14,594 nt of DNA from Breoghania sp037026715 (GCF_037026715.1 NZ_JBANCG010000020.1:1-14594), one strand, 5' to 3'; counted from the first letter of the stretch, positions 1 through 7,115 are shown. Notes: generated by a model not told the origin, from the letters alone. Numbers and translations are program-made.

Positions 1-177
1 GTGTTCTACGAAATCTTTCAGGGCGCCACGGTGCCGGATGCGACGACCCGCGGACATCAGGCGGTCATCGGCGGGCAGCCGCTCGCACTGCCGGCGCCCG
101 GGGCGGGTGAGGTCGTCTATGCGCGCGCCCAGAGCCCTGCCTACACGGTGCATCTGGCGGTAACCCCCGCCGGCTGA
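1..177 (+). CDS. 3' end of an unidentified protein, truncated by window edge
   Basis: An open frame runs from the first base to a TGA at 175-177 and reads through 58 residues. It opens with VFYEIFQGATVPDATTRGHQ and ends in the segment VHLAVTPAG. The first codon is GTG, but it is not preceded by any visible sequence, so it may equally be an internal valine and I treat the gene as partial. The composition (alternating hydrophobic and polar residues, many Gly/Pro/Ala) would fit the C-terminal beta-rich end of a structural or surface protein. I do not recognise the family. It lies just upstream of the packaging genes on the same strand, so it probably belongs to the same phage. The absence of in-frame stops over 58 codons is modest evidence in DNA this rich in GC. 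Confidence 0.45.
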   Translation: MFYEIFQGATVPDATTRGHQAVIGGQPLALPAPGAGEVVYARAQSPAYTVHLAVTPAG

Positions 178-196
178 GGGCCGCCCCACCGTTCCC

Positions 197-218
197 TTCC
201 AACATTCCTGTTCCAACA
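197..218. repeat. Short direct repeat TTCCAACA (two copies)
   Basis: TTCCAACA occurs at 197-204 and again at 211-218, offset by 14 bp, in the gap before the small terminase gene. The gap (178-314) otherwise contains no convincing sigma-70 promoter or terminator. Such a spaced pair can be a protein-binding site, but two 8-mers are also compatible with chance. I see this directly; any function is a guess. Confidence 0.3.
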
Positions 219-277
219 CCCCCGACAGAGCGTGCCGGGATGCCTTCTGGTGTCCGCGCCGCTGTGGTCGGTCCCCA

Positions 278-357
278 TACCGGGCAAGACGCGAGGCATT
301 TGCGAGCAACGCCTATGACAGATGGAAAAGACGCCAAAGGCCGCTTCTTGCCCGGTA
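278..357. repeat. 12-bp perfect inverted repeat around the small terminase start
   Basis: The left arm TACCGGGCAAGA (278-289) is exactly the reverse complement of the right arm TCTTGCCCGGTA (346-357). They are separated by 56 nt. The start codon at 315 lies in the loop, and the right arm is inside the coding sequence at residues 11-15 of the terminase. In mRNA the arms could pair and enclose the translation start. In DNA they could be a binding site for the small terminase, since P22 pac lies within its gene 3. Both roles are inference; the symmetry is seen. Confidence 0.5.
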
Positions 358-866
358 ACCGCTTTTGGGAACAGCGCTCCTCCGCCGGCCCCAAGCCCCG
401 CTTCACAGATCCGGAAACCCTCTGGTCCTGCTGCTGCGAGTATTTCGAATGGGTGGAAGACAGCCCGTTATTTGAAGACAAGCTGGTGACATTTCAGGGG
501 AGCGCGACACACGAACCGGTTGCCAGAATGCGGGCCATGACGCTCGCGGGGCTTTGCATGTTCCTCGATATCAGCCGGTCGACCTGGGACGAGTGGAGAG
601 ACAACCGTCCCGATTTGTCGGACGTCATCGCGCGAGTTGAGGATGTGATGCGCGCGCAGAAGTTCGAGGGCGCTGCGGCGGATCTGCTGAACGCCAACAT
701 CATCGCTCGTGATCTCGGCCTTGCAGACCGCTCGGAACTGACCGGCAAGGACGGCGGGGCAATCGAGACAAAGGGCGAGCGCGCTTCCTCGGAAGAACTG
801 GCGCTTGCCGTCATGGCGCTGCTGTCGAAGCCGGATCGCTCGGGCTCCGATGACGACGCAGCTTGA
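315..866 (+). CDS. Terminase small subunit, P22 gp3-like DNA-packaging protein
   Basis: This 183-aa protein should recognise the packaging site on concatemeric phage DNA and recruit the large terminase. The N-terminus carries the GRFLPGNRFW motif (residues 9-18). Next come an EYFEWVEDSPL segment (42-52), an RAMTLAGLCMFLDIS helix-turn-helix-like stretch (about 73-87), and an FEGAAADLLNANIIARDLGL block (117-136). I recognise this order from the P22 gp3 family of small terminases (P22 gp3 is 162 aa). An acidic tail (SGSDDDAA) ends the protein. I chose ATG 315 because the family begins near the GRF motif; the upstream in-frame ATG at 240 would add 25 residues of unrelated Arg/Ala-rich sequence. 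Neither start has a strong Shine-Dalgarno. The gene overlaps the large subunit by 17 bp, implying coupled translation. Confidence 0.85.
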   Translation: MTDGKDAKGRFLPGNRFWEQRSSAGPKPRFTDPETLWSCCCEYFEWVEDSPLFEDKLVTFQGSATHEPVARMRAMTLAGLCMFLDISRSTWDEWRDNRPDLSDVIARVEDVMRAQKFEGAAADLLNANIIARDLGLADRSELTGKDGGAIETKGERASSEELALAVMALLSKPDRSGSDDDAA

Positions 867-2430
867 GACGCTTCTGGCGCGCATTGACGGGCTGTCGGCG
901 GATCAGCGCGCGGAGCTGGAGCGCACGCTGGATCGCGCGGGCACGCTCTCGCAATTCGCGCACTGGCGCCCACAGGACGGGCCGCAGACCGAGGCGTATT
1001 TCTCGCCGGCCGACATGATGCTCTACGGGGGCGCGGCGGGTGGCGGTAAATCCGACCTGATTTGCGGGCTGGCACTGTTCGCCCATCACCGCGTCGGGAT
1101 CTACCGCCAGCAGGCGGGCGAGCTGACCGGCATGATCGACCGGATGAAGACCATCTTGCGCGAGGCGGGAATGGGTCGGATCGTCGGCAACCCGCCGCGA
1201 TGGGACGGGCCGGACGGGCAGAAGATCGAATTCGGCCATCTGGAACGCCCCGGCGCGGAAAAGTCTTGGCAGGGCCGCGACCACGACCTGAAGGCGTTTG
1301 ACGAGGCCGCACAGATCAACCCGGCAAAGGTGCTGTTCGTCTCCGGCTGGAACCGCTCCACGCGCCCCGGCCAGCGCTGCCGCATTCTGTTGTGCTCGAA
1401 CCCGCCGCTTGGGGGCGACGGGGATTATCTCATGGAATGGTTCGGGCCCTGGCTCGATCCGCTCAACCCGCGTTATGGCACCGTGAAGCCGGGCGAATTG
1501 CTTTGGGCGGTCTTTGTCGGTGAAGGCGACGAGGTGCGCACCGTCTGGCTTGACGGGCCGGAGCCTGTCGAGATTGACGGCGAAATGCGCACGCCCAAGA
1601 GCCGCACCTTCATCCCGGCCCGGATGAGCGACAACAAGTATCTGGGCGAGGACTACCGGGCGACCATCGACGCCATGCCGGAGCCGATACGCACTGCGCT
1701 CCTGACCGGCGACTTCATGGTCGCGCGCAAGGATCATGAATGGCAGGTCATCCCCTCGGCGTGGGTGGATCTGGCGTTCGATCGCTATGACTCAGGGTGC
1801 GGGCGCGGCTCGCCCATGACGGTAATTGCCGCCGACGTGGCGCAGGGCGGTCCTGACCGGACGGTGCTTGCCCCGCTGCACGGCATCCGGTTTGAGCCGA
1901 ACATCGTGCGGCGCGGCATCGATACCAAAGACGGCGCGGATGTCGGCTCGTTGATCATCAAGGAACGCCGCAATCAGGCGCTGGTGGTGGTCGATTGCAC
2001 GGGCGGTTGGGGCGGCGACACGGTCGGCTTCCTGTCGCGCCAGAACGGCATCCGGGTCGAGCGCTGCATCTTCTCCGCCCATTCCGGCGAGCGGGCGCGT
2101 AACAGCCAGCTCCCGTTCTTCAATCTGCGGGCACAACTCTACTGGCGGTTTGCCGAGGCGCTGCATCCCAAGAGCGGCGAGGGCCTGGCATTGCCGCGCT
2201 CCCCGGCCGTCAGGGCTCAGCTCACCGCCCACCGCTGGATCATGCGCAGCGGCCAGATCCTGATTGAGAGCAAAGAGGACATCAGGAAGCGCGTCGGTTC
2301 CTCTCCCGATGAGGCCGACGCGGTCGTGATGGCCTGGAACTGGCGCCAGATGGCCGCGCTCAATGCGGTGCGCCGCGCGGGCCGCATGCGGATGGCCAAG
2401 CCTCAGAGAGATCCCTTTGCCGACCTCTAG
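850..2430 (+). CDS. Terminase large subunit (packaging ATPase and nuclease)
   Basis: A 526-aa motor protein that hydrolyses ATP to pump DNA into the prohead and cuts the concatemer. The Walker A loop is GGAAGGGKSDL (residues 60-70). A Walker B-type segment DLKAFDEA lies at 146-153 with the expected Asp-Glu pair, and CRILLCSNPP (about residues 177-186) fits the coupling motif. The C-terminal RNase H-like nuclease half shows three acidic positions: D329 in AADVAQGG, D382 in VVVDCTGG, and D487/D490 in PDEADAVVMAW. Length is normal for phage large terminases. ATG 850 was chosen over ATG 805 because the extra 15 residues are an out-of-family Arg-rich stretch lying inside the small subunit gene. 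It overlaps that gene by 17 bp and the downstream gene by about 14 bp. Confidence 0.93.
   Translation: MTTQLETLLARIDGLSADQRAELERTLDRAGTLSQFAHWRPQDGPQTEAYFSPADMMLYGGAAGGGKSDLICGLALFAHHRVGIYRQQAGELTGMIDRMKTILREAGMGRIVGNPPRWDGPDGQKIEFGHLERPGAEKSWQGRDHDLKAFDEAAQINPAKVLFVSGWNRSTRPGQRCRILLCSNPPLGGDGDYLMEWFGPWLDPLNPRYGTVKPGELLWAVFVGEGDEVRTVWLDGPEPVEIDGEMRTPKSRTFIPARMSDNKYLGEDYRATIDAMPEPIRTALLTGDFMVARKDHEWQVIPSAWVDLAFDRYDSGCGRGSPMTVIAADVAQGGPDRTVLAPLHGIRFEPNIVRRGIDTKDGADVGSLIIKERRNQALVVVDCTGGWGGDTVGFLSRQNGIRVERCIFSAHSGERARNSQLPFFNLRAQLYWRFAEALHPKSGEGLALPRSPAVRAQLTAHRWIMRSGQILIESKEDIRKRVGSSPDEADAVVMAWNWRQMAALNAVRRAGRMRMAKPQRDPFADL
2405..2411 (+). promoter_or_regulatory. Weak purine-rich ribosome binding site supporting a TTG start
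   Basis: AGAGAGA sits 5 nt before TTG 2417 and is the only purine tract near a usable start for the gp13-like gene. The next ATG in frame (2486) would remove the first 23 residues of the domain, and ATG 2363 would require a 68-bp overlap with the terminase gene. The assignment is tentative. Confidence 0.4.
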
Positions 2431-2902
2431 ACGCTACAGAATCGCGGAACTGACGCCGCTTTACGCGACCTATGTCGCCGCCTGCATGCGCGATCACGAC
2501 CGCGAGGAAATCGCGCCCCTGTGGGACGCATGGGATAGCCGTGTGGTCGGGCTTTGCTCTGTGGAATACTCGGTTCCGGGCTTCGCCTGGGCGGTGCTTG
2601 AGGTCGGTCAGCCGATCGCCTGCTATGGGCTCAGCTACGCCTCCGCGATGGATACCGGCCTCTGGCAGGCATGGGCTTTCGGGACACCGCGCTTCAGGCG
2701 GGCTGTGCCGTTGATCTCGCGTCACATGCTGTCGATCCGGCATGAAATCGCCCGCCATTGTCACCGGCTGCAAGTCATCTCCCGCAGCGGGCACGACATC
2801 GCGCACGACTGGGTGCAGGGCCTCGGCGCACGCCATGAGGGCACCTTGCGCGCCTATGGCCGCGACGGATCGGATTACGAACTCTACGCCTGGACGAGGT
2901 GA
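2417..2902 (+). CDS. GNAT-fold phage protein resembling T7 gp13 (DUF2833 type)
   Basis: About 161 aa if translation begins at TTG 2417; the start is uncertain, with ATG 2363 possible but overlapping the terminase by 68 bp. The order of elements fits a GNAT-like fold. These are a central strand WAVLEVGQPIACYGLSY (58-74), a helix rich in Arg/His (PLISRHMLSIRHEIARH, 98-114), a strand RLQVIS (117-122), and the C-terminal block GLGARHEGTLRAYGRDGSDYELYA (135-158). That last block is typical of DUF2833/T7 gp13-type proteins and acetyltransferase relatives. I cannot find a clear Q/R-x-x-G-x-G/A acetyl-CoA loop, so catalysis is doubtful. T7 gp13 is needed for virion morphogenesis; a similar assembly role is inferred. 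It lies between the terminase and portal genes, unlike T7. Confidence 0.6.
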   Translation: MPTSRRYRIAELTPLYATYVAACMRDHDREEIAPLWDAWDSRVVGLCSVEYSVPGFAWAVLEVGQPIACYGLSYASAMDTGLWQAWAFGTPRFRRAVPLISRHMLSIRHEIARHCHRLQVISRSGHDIAHDWVQGLGARHEGTLRAYGRDGSDYELYAWTR

Positions 2903-2903
2903 G
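2896..2903 (+). promoter_or_regulatory. Ribosome binding site for the 72-aa gene
   Basis: GAGGTGAG overlaps the stop codon of the preceding gene and ends 2 nt before ATG 2906; its GAGG core ends 6 nt before the ATG. It fixes this start and makes the short gene believable as a real coding unit. Confidence 0.55.
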
Positions 2904-2905
2904 AC

Positions 2906-3124
2906 ATGTGCAATATCGGCGGCAGCAAGCCGAAAGTGGTTGAACCGCGAGAACAGCCCCTCCCGGCGGACCCTGAAAAGCAGAGCGCGAGCCTGATGGA
3001 GGCGGAGAAGCGCCGGCGCGCAGCGGCCTACGGCAGGTCTCAAACGCGCCTGACCGGGCCGCTCGGCGTGTCCGATTATGGGCAGTCCTCGCAAGGTGCT
3101 GTCACGCTGCTCGGGCGGGCCTGA
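2906..3124 (+). CDS. Small conserved phage protein, MC- start and LTGPLG/TLLGRA tail
   Basis: A 72-aa basic, probably largely disordered protein. It starts MCNIGGSKPK, continues with a Pro/Glu/Lys-rich stretch (residues 10-27), a charged helix MEAEKRRRAAAYGR (31-44), then TRLTGPLGVSDYGQ (47-60) and ends in VTLLGRA. From memory, tiny phage proteins of this pattern (an MC start, a proline/charged linker, an 'ILTGPLG' motif and a final 'TLLG') are common beside portal or capsid genes in tailed phages, with no established function. It has a good ribosome binding site and sits 3 nt after the previous gene and 2 nt before the portal gene, so it belongs to the head-assembly operon. A minor head or head-tail junction component is a guess. 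Confidence 0.65.
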   Translation: MCNIGGSKPKVVEPREQPLPADPEKQSASLMEAEKRRRAAAYGRSQTRLTGPLGVSDYGQSSQGAVTLLGRA

Positions 3125-3126
3125 GC

Positions 3127-4839
3127 ATGGGCGTTGTCTCGGATCTCAAGCAGGAGCTCTCGGCCGCCGAGACGGATCGCCTCGGCTACGAAACCGACTG
3201 GCGGGACTACGTGGACTTTGCCGCCCCGGACATGGAGCGCCAGTTCAACACGGCGCGCGGCGTCACGCTGACGGGCGTCCAGGCGTGGAAGCGTTCGGCC
3301 GCAAAAGAGCGCTCACGCAAGATCTACGACAGCACGGCCGTTTATCTGCTTGATCGCTTCGCCGCCGGCATCGAGGCGCTGACGATGCCGCGCAACTACA
3401 ACTGGCACGGGGTGACCTTCGCGGACATCTTCGCCCCAGAGCCGGGCGTGGTCGAGGAGCAGTATTTCGACCGGCTCCGCGACTACCTGTTCCGCTGCCG
3501 CTCGGATCGTTCGGGCTTTCCGCTGTCCAATCGCTCGGTGCTCAAGTCGGTGTGCAAGCTCGGCACGGGCGTGATGTACATCGATGAGAACCGCGAGAAT
3601 GTCGGCTCCGCGCAAATGCCGATGCACTATCGCTATGTGCCGCTCTACGAGATCTATCTGATCATCGATGCGCAGGGCAACGATGTCGGCTTCTTCCGCA
3701 AGCGCGACCTCGCCGCATGGCAGATCGCCCGCGAATACGGCGGCGACAAGGTGTCGGACAGGGTAAAGGCCGACGCCAACGCGCCGAGCCGGCGGGGCAA
3801 CAGGCATGTCGTCGTGCAGGCGTGTTTCCTGCGCGAGGGCGGGATGGACAACGCCGATAGCATCCGGCGCTCCCGGTTCGAGAGCGTGCACTTCGAACAC
3901 AACACCGGCCACATTCTGCGCACCGGCGGGTTCTTCGCCTTTCCGCTCGCCGTCAGGCGTTGGGATCGCGACGGGCTTTCGCCCTACGGATCGCCCCCTC
4001 AGGCGCGGCTGATGGGGGACATCAAGTCGTTGCAGGTGCTGTGCAAGGAGGATCTGATTGCGGCCTCCAACGTCAACCGCCCGGCACTGGCGACGAGCGG
4101 CGAAATCGAGGACGGGGTGGATCTCAACCACGGTGCGATCAACCCCGGCTTGATCAGTGCTGACGGCAAGCGCCTTTACGCGCCGATGGTGGATGTTGCC
4201 AATCCGGGGGCGGCCAATCCCCGTATCCAGGATCTTCGCGAAAACCTGCGGCTCGGCCTTTATGGCGACCTCTGGCAGACCCTGCTTGAGGGCAATGGCC
4301 GCACGGCGACCGAAGTTCAGGTCCGCGCACAGGAGAAGGCGGACCAGCTGGGCCCGTTCTCGGTCAACGTCCAGGCCGGCAACGTTCAGCTGTTCGATCG
4401 CGAATTCGACATCATCGGGCGGCGCGGGGCGTTCGCACCGGGGGCTGCGCTGGAGCCGCCGGAGAGTGTTGCGCAATACGATGTGACCGTGAGCTCCACG
4501 GCCCCGATCGACAAGATGCGGGAGGCCGGTGCCTTCCAGGACATCATGGCGTTTCGCGAGTACCTGGGCGCGGCCGCGCAGACAACGCCGGAAGTCGTCC
4601 AGATCGTGGACCCGTTCGAGGAGGCGCGGGAGGTTCGCAAGTCTCTCGGCCTCGGCATGAAGGGCGTGCGCTCCGACGAGGAGTTGCAGCAGATCCGCGA
4701 ACAGAATGCCGCCGAGCAGGAGCAAATGCAGCAGATGCAGGCGGCGCAGGGCATGGCGCAGGTGGCGAAGGATGCCGCGCCCATGGCGAAGCTGGTGGCC
4801 GATCAGGCCAATGGAGGCGGCGATGTGGGCCAGCCTTAA
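3127..4839 (+). CDS. Portal protein (T7-type head-to-tail connector)
   Basis: A 570-aa protein (T7 gp8 is 536 aa) expected to form the dodecameric portal ring at the unique capsid vertex, through which DNA enters and leaves and onto which the tail rings dock. The family features are present in order. An N-terminal helical region has YETDWRDYVDFAAP (residues 19-32) and YDSTAVYLLDRFAAGIEALTMP (68-89). A central segment GTGVMYID (about 139-146) follows. The late-domain block GNGRTATEVQVRAQEKADQLGP (about 391-412) is characteristic of the head-tail connector family. The C-terminus is a Gln/Met-rich coiled coil (about 518-540) ending in a flexible GGGDVGQP tail. The gene starts 2 nt after the small upstream gene and overlaps the next one by 17 bp. 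Confidence 0.93.
   Translation: MGVVSDLKQELSAAETDRLGYETDWRDYVDFAAPDMERQFNTARGVTLTGVQAWKRSAAKERSRKIYDSTAVYLLDRFAAGIEALTMPRNYNWHGVTFADIFAPEPGVVEEQYFDRLRDYLFRCRSDRSGFPLSNRSVLKSVCKLGTGVMYIDENRENVGSAQMPMHYRYVPLYEIYLIIDAQGNDVGFFRKRDLAAWQIAREYGGDKVSDRVKADANAPSRRGNRHVVVQACFLREGGMDNADSIRRSRFESVHFEHNTGHILRTGGFFAFPLAVRRWDRDGLSPYGSPPQARLMGDIKSLQVLCKEDLIAASNVNRPALATSGEIEDGVDLNHGAINPGLISADGKRLYAPMVDVANPGAANPRIQDLRENLRLGLYGDLWQTLLEGNGRTATEVQVRAQEKADQLGPFSVNVQAGNVQLFDREFDIIGRRGAFAPGAALEPPESVAQYDVTVSSTAPIDKMREAGAFQDIMAFREYLGAAAQTTPEVVQIVDPFEEAREVRKSLGLGMKGVRSDEELQQIREQNAAEQEQMQQMQAAQGMAQVAKDAAPMAKLVADQANGGGDVGQP
4813..4817 (+). promoter_or_regulatory. Ribosome binding site inside the portal gene
   Basis: GGAGG lies 5 nt before ATG 4823 and within the last codons of the portal gene. 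It decides the start of the next gene at 4823 rather than at the in-frame ATG 4811, which would overlap the site. Confidence 0.6.
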
Positions 4840-5143
4840 GCGTCGCGTCCGCCGCGAGCCGGGCCTGCCGCGCGCCCGACTTGTCCGGCTTCGCGCCAAT
4901 GAACTGGAACGCGCCTACCGGGCTGTTTTTGACACGCCCGAAGGCCAGATCGTCCTTGCGGATCTGGCGGCACACGCGCGCATCTACCTCGCGCCCTCGC
5001 CGGAGCTGTCGGAAGTGCAGCGGGCCTATGCGGACGGCTCCAAGGCGCTTTTCGCCCGCATTCTCGCGTGTCTGACGGTCACCCCGGAAGAACACCGCGA
5101 ACTGCAAGAGGCCGCGCGCCTCGAATTGATCGACACTCTCTAG
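4823..5143 (+). CDS. Small Bbp19-like phage protein
   Basis: A 106-aa protein with a basic N-terminus (LKRRVRREPGLPRARLVRLR, 5-24). The core contains AYRAVFDTPEGQIVLADLA (31-49), followed by YADGSKALFARILACL (68-83), and an acidic C-terminal helix. The 'VF-TPEG--VLADL ... DG---LF--IL--L' spacing matches what I recall of the Bbp19-like phage domain, named from Bordetella phage BPP-1, where the protein is also encoded among the head genes. Its function is not established; a head-assembly accessory role is inferred from its place between portal and scaffold. Start ATG 4823 is set by GGAGG 5 nt upstream and gives a 17-bp overlap with the portal gene. Confidence 0.7.
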   Translation: MWASLKRRVRREPGLPRARLVRLRANELERAYRAVFDTPEGQIVLADLAAHARIYLAPSPELSEVQRAYADGSKALFARILACLTVTPEEHRELQEAARLELIDTL

Positions 5144-5152
5144 GAGACACGA

Positions 5153-6046
5153 ATGTCCGATGCTGACACCGGCACCGCCCTCGGCGGCGCCGACGACACG
5201 GGTGCGCCCGAAACCGGCCAGACGGACGCCGGGGGCGGGTTTCTCGATACGCTTTCCGATGATCAGCGTTCGTTCGCCCGGGAAGCCGGGTTCGCGTCGC
5301 TCGATGACGTGATCAACGGCTATCGGGACGCACGTGGCAGGCTGGACGGGGCGCTTGTCCCGCCGGGCGAGGATGCCACGGCGGATGAGCGGGCCGAGTT
5401 CTACCGGAAGGCGTCGGCCGCGTGGACGCCCGAGGCGTATGAATTCGCGATGCCGGACGGGCTGCCGGAGGATTTCGCCTACGATCAGGAGTTCGCAAAG
5501 GAGGCTGCCGACCAGTTCAAGACACTGGGGCTTCATCCCGACGCCGCGCAGGGCCTGCATGACTGGTGGGTCGGCAAGATGGCCGATGTCTACAAGGGGC
5601 AGGCCGAGGCCACGGCGCAGGCTGAAACAGAGGCAGCCGAGCGTGCCAATGCCGCGCACAAGGCCCTGACCGACGAATACGGCGCACCGGGCTCGCAGGG
5701 CTACGACAACGCCGTCGCCAAGGCCGATCGGGCCATGGCTGCTCTCAAGGGGCAGGGCATCGATGTTTCGGGCTGGCTGACGGACAAGGGCGCCCTGACC
5801 GCGCCGGGCGAGGATGGCACACAGCGCGTCACCGATCCGACCGCCGTCAGGCTGCTTGCTCACCTCTTCGACCAGACGATGAGCGAGGACAGCCTGTCGC
5901 CCGCGGACAAGGGCTCCGCCTCCAATCCCTTCGACATGAAATCCCAGGATCTGGCCCGCCAGACGGAATTGCTCCGCACCAAGCCCGAGGAAGCCCGGCG
6001 CCTGATCGATGCGGCCGGCCGCGATCCCAAGCGCTTTAACCTGTAA
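5153..6046 (+). CDS. Scaffolding / capsid assembly protein
   Basis: A 297-aa, strongly acidic protein placed directly before the coat gene, where tailed phages keep the scaffold. An unstructured Gly/Ala/Asp/Thr N-terminus (1-26) is followed by LDTLSDDQRSFAREAGFASLDDVINGYRD (about 28-56). Next is the typical 'VPPGEDATADERAEFYRKASAAWTPEAYEF' block (about 66-95), found in many podovirus scaffolds as 'PgeDa..eera.fy...G.PetpegYe'. Then comes a long Ala/Glu/Gln-rich helical region (about 137-172). The C-terminus is basic (RRLIDAAGRDPKRFNL), as expected for the coat-binding end. It should direct prohead assembly and leave before or during packaging. Shine-Dalgarno AGGAGA precedes ATG 5153, overlapping the previous stop. 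Confidence 0.82.
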   Translation: MSDADTGTALGGADDTGAPETGQTDAGGGFLDTLSDDQRSFAREAGFASLDDVINGYRDARGRLDGALVPPGEDATADERAEFYRKASAAWTPEAYEFAMPDGLPEDFAYDQEFAKEAADQFKTLGLHPDAAQGLHDWWVGKMADVYKGQAEATAQAETEAAERANAAHKALTDEYGAPGSQGYDNAVAKADRAMAALKGQGIDVSGWLTDKGALTAPGEDGTQRVTDPTAVRLLAHLFDQTMSEDSLSPADKGSASNPFDMKSQDLARQTELLRTKPEEARRLIDAAGRDPKRFNL

Positions 6047-6063
6047 TCCGGGAAGGGGACCCC

Positions 6064-7104
6064 ATGTCCTACACTGCCGTTTCCGATATCGTCGAGCCGA
6101 GTGTGTTCACGCCGTATCTGGCCGAAAACACGCCGGAGAAACTGGTCATGCTGGAGAGGTCCGGTATTCTGACGCCGCCCACCTCCGAGATCGCGAGCCG
6201 TTTTGAGGCAGGCGGGCGCAAGATCGAGGTGCCTTACTGGGAGGATCTGGACCGCACCGAGCCGACCGTGATCGATGACAGCGACAACAAGATCCAGTCG
6301 AGCAAGGTCACTGCGTCGGACATGACCGCCTACAAGCATCGGCTGGCGAAGAAGCACTCCGCCAAGACGATTGCCGGGTTCGTCGCGACCGGCAAGGGCG
6401 ATGCGCCGATGAACCGCGTTGCCGAACGCATCCTCGCCTATTGGGGGTGGGTCAAGGAACAGCGGATCATCGCTACAGCGCGCGGCGTCATCGCGGACAA
6501 TGAGGCCAATGACGGCGCCGACATGGTCTATTCGGTTTACTCCGACGTGGCCACGCCGACCGCCGCCGAGCGCATCAGCTATCAGGCGATCAACCGCGGC
6601 CGCCTGACCATGGGCGAGAACATGGACGACCTGCGGGTGATCGGCATGCACACGCACGTCTACGCCACGCTGCTCGATGACGAGAAGATCGAGTTCAAGA
6701 AGCCCTCCGAAGCCCCGTTCGAGGTGCCCTACTACGCCGGCATGATGGTGATCCACTCGGAGAGTTTTCCCGTCGTGATGGGCAACAACTCGGCGGCCTA
6801 CGACTGCTATCTGTTTGCGCCGGGCGCCTTCATGCACATCGATGAGATCCCCACTCAGCCGACCATTTACGGCAATCTCGGCACCGAGGTGACGCGTGAT
6901 CCGGACACCGGCTCGGGCGGCGGCGAAGACGCACTGACGACCCGGCGCTTCGAGCTGTTGCACCCGGCCGGCATGGACTTCGACGCCACCGGCCTTGCCA
7001 AGGCGGACGGCGCCACGTTCGCGGAGCTTCGCGATGCGGCGCACTGGTCGCGCAAGTACCAGCGCAAGAACGTCAAGTTCGCCTGCCTGCGGGTCAACGT
7101 CTGA
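6064..7104 (+). CDS. Major capsid protein
   Basis: A 346-aa coat protein that forms the icosahedral shell, presumably with an HK97-type fold. Recognisable family elements are the N-terminal SDIVEPSVFTPYLAENTPEK segment (residues 7-26) and GGRKIEVPYWEDLD (about 50-63). These are followed by VTASDMTAYKHRLAKKHSAKTIAGFVATGKGDAPMNRVAERILAYWGW (about 82-129), and then the surface-loop region EFKKPSEAPFEVPYYAGMMVI (about 211-231). The basic ending SRKYQRKNVKFACLRVNV is typical of this class. I relate it to the Gp13-like major capsid group from memory, but the assignment to that exact family is inference. The strong Shine-Dalgarno GGGAAGGGGA upstream fits high expression. A GC-rich hairpin follows the stop codon, which also suits a gene needing very high transcript levels. 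Confidence 0.88.
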   Translation: MSYTAVSDIVEPSVFTPYLAENTPEKLVMLERSGILTPPTSEIASRFEAGGRKIEVPYWEDLDRTEPTVIDDSDNKIQSSKVTASDMTAYKHRLAKKHSAKTIAGFVATGKGDAPMNRVAERILAYWGWVKEQRIIATARGVIADNEANDGADMVYSVYSDVATPTAAERISYQAINRGRLTMGENMDDLRVIGMHTHVYATLLDDEKIEFKKPSEAPFEVPYYAGMMVIHSESFPVVMGNNSAAYDCYLFAPGAFMHIDEIPTQPTIYGNLGTEVTRDPDTGSGGGEDALTTRRFELLHPAGMDFDATGLAKADGATFAELRDAAHWSRKYQRKNVKFACLRVNV

Positions 7105-7115
7105 GAACCGGGCCG

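Noticed and set aside
240..314. N-terminal extension of the small terminase from ATG 240
   Set aside because: The 25 extra residues are unlike the family, and the conserved GRFLPGN motif begins shortly after ATG 315. The upstream ATG also lacks a good ribosome binding site.
805..849. Extended start of the large terminase at ATG 805
   Set aside because: The extra residues are an Arg/Cys-rich out-of-frame reading of the small terminase gene; ATG 850 gives the usual N-terminus.
3313..4899. Long open frame on the minus strand (528 codons) opposite the portal gene
   Set aside because: It lies wholly across the conserved portal gene and its continuation, is rich in Arg/His/Leu with no recognisable domain, and is what high-GC third positions produce on the opposite strand.
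4544..5863. Minus-strand open frame (439 codons) across portal end, Bbp19-like and scaffold genes
   Set aside because: It spans three well-supported + strand genes and their junctions, and shows no domain.
5860..7044. Minus-strand open frame (394 codons) opposite the capsid gene
   Set aside because: Same composition effect; the + strand capsid reading is clearly the real one.
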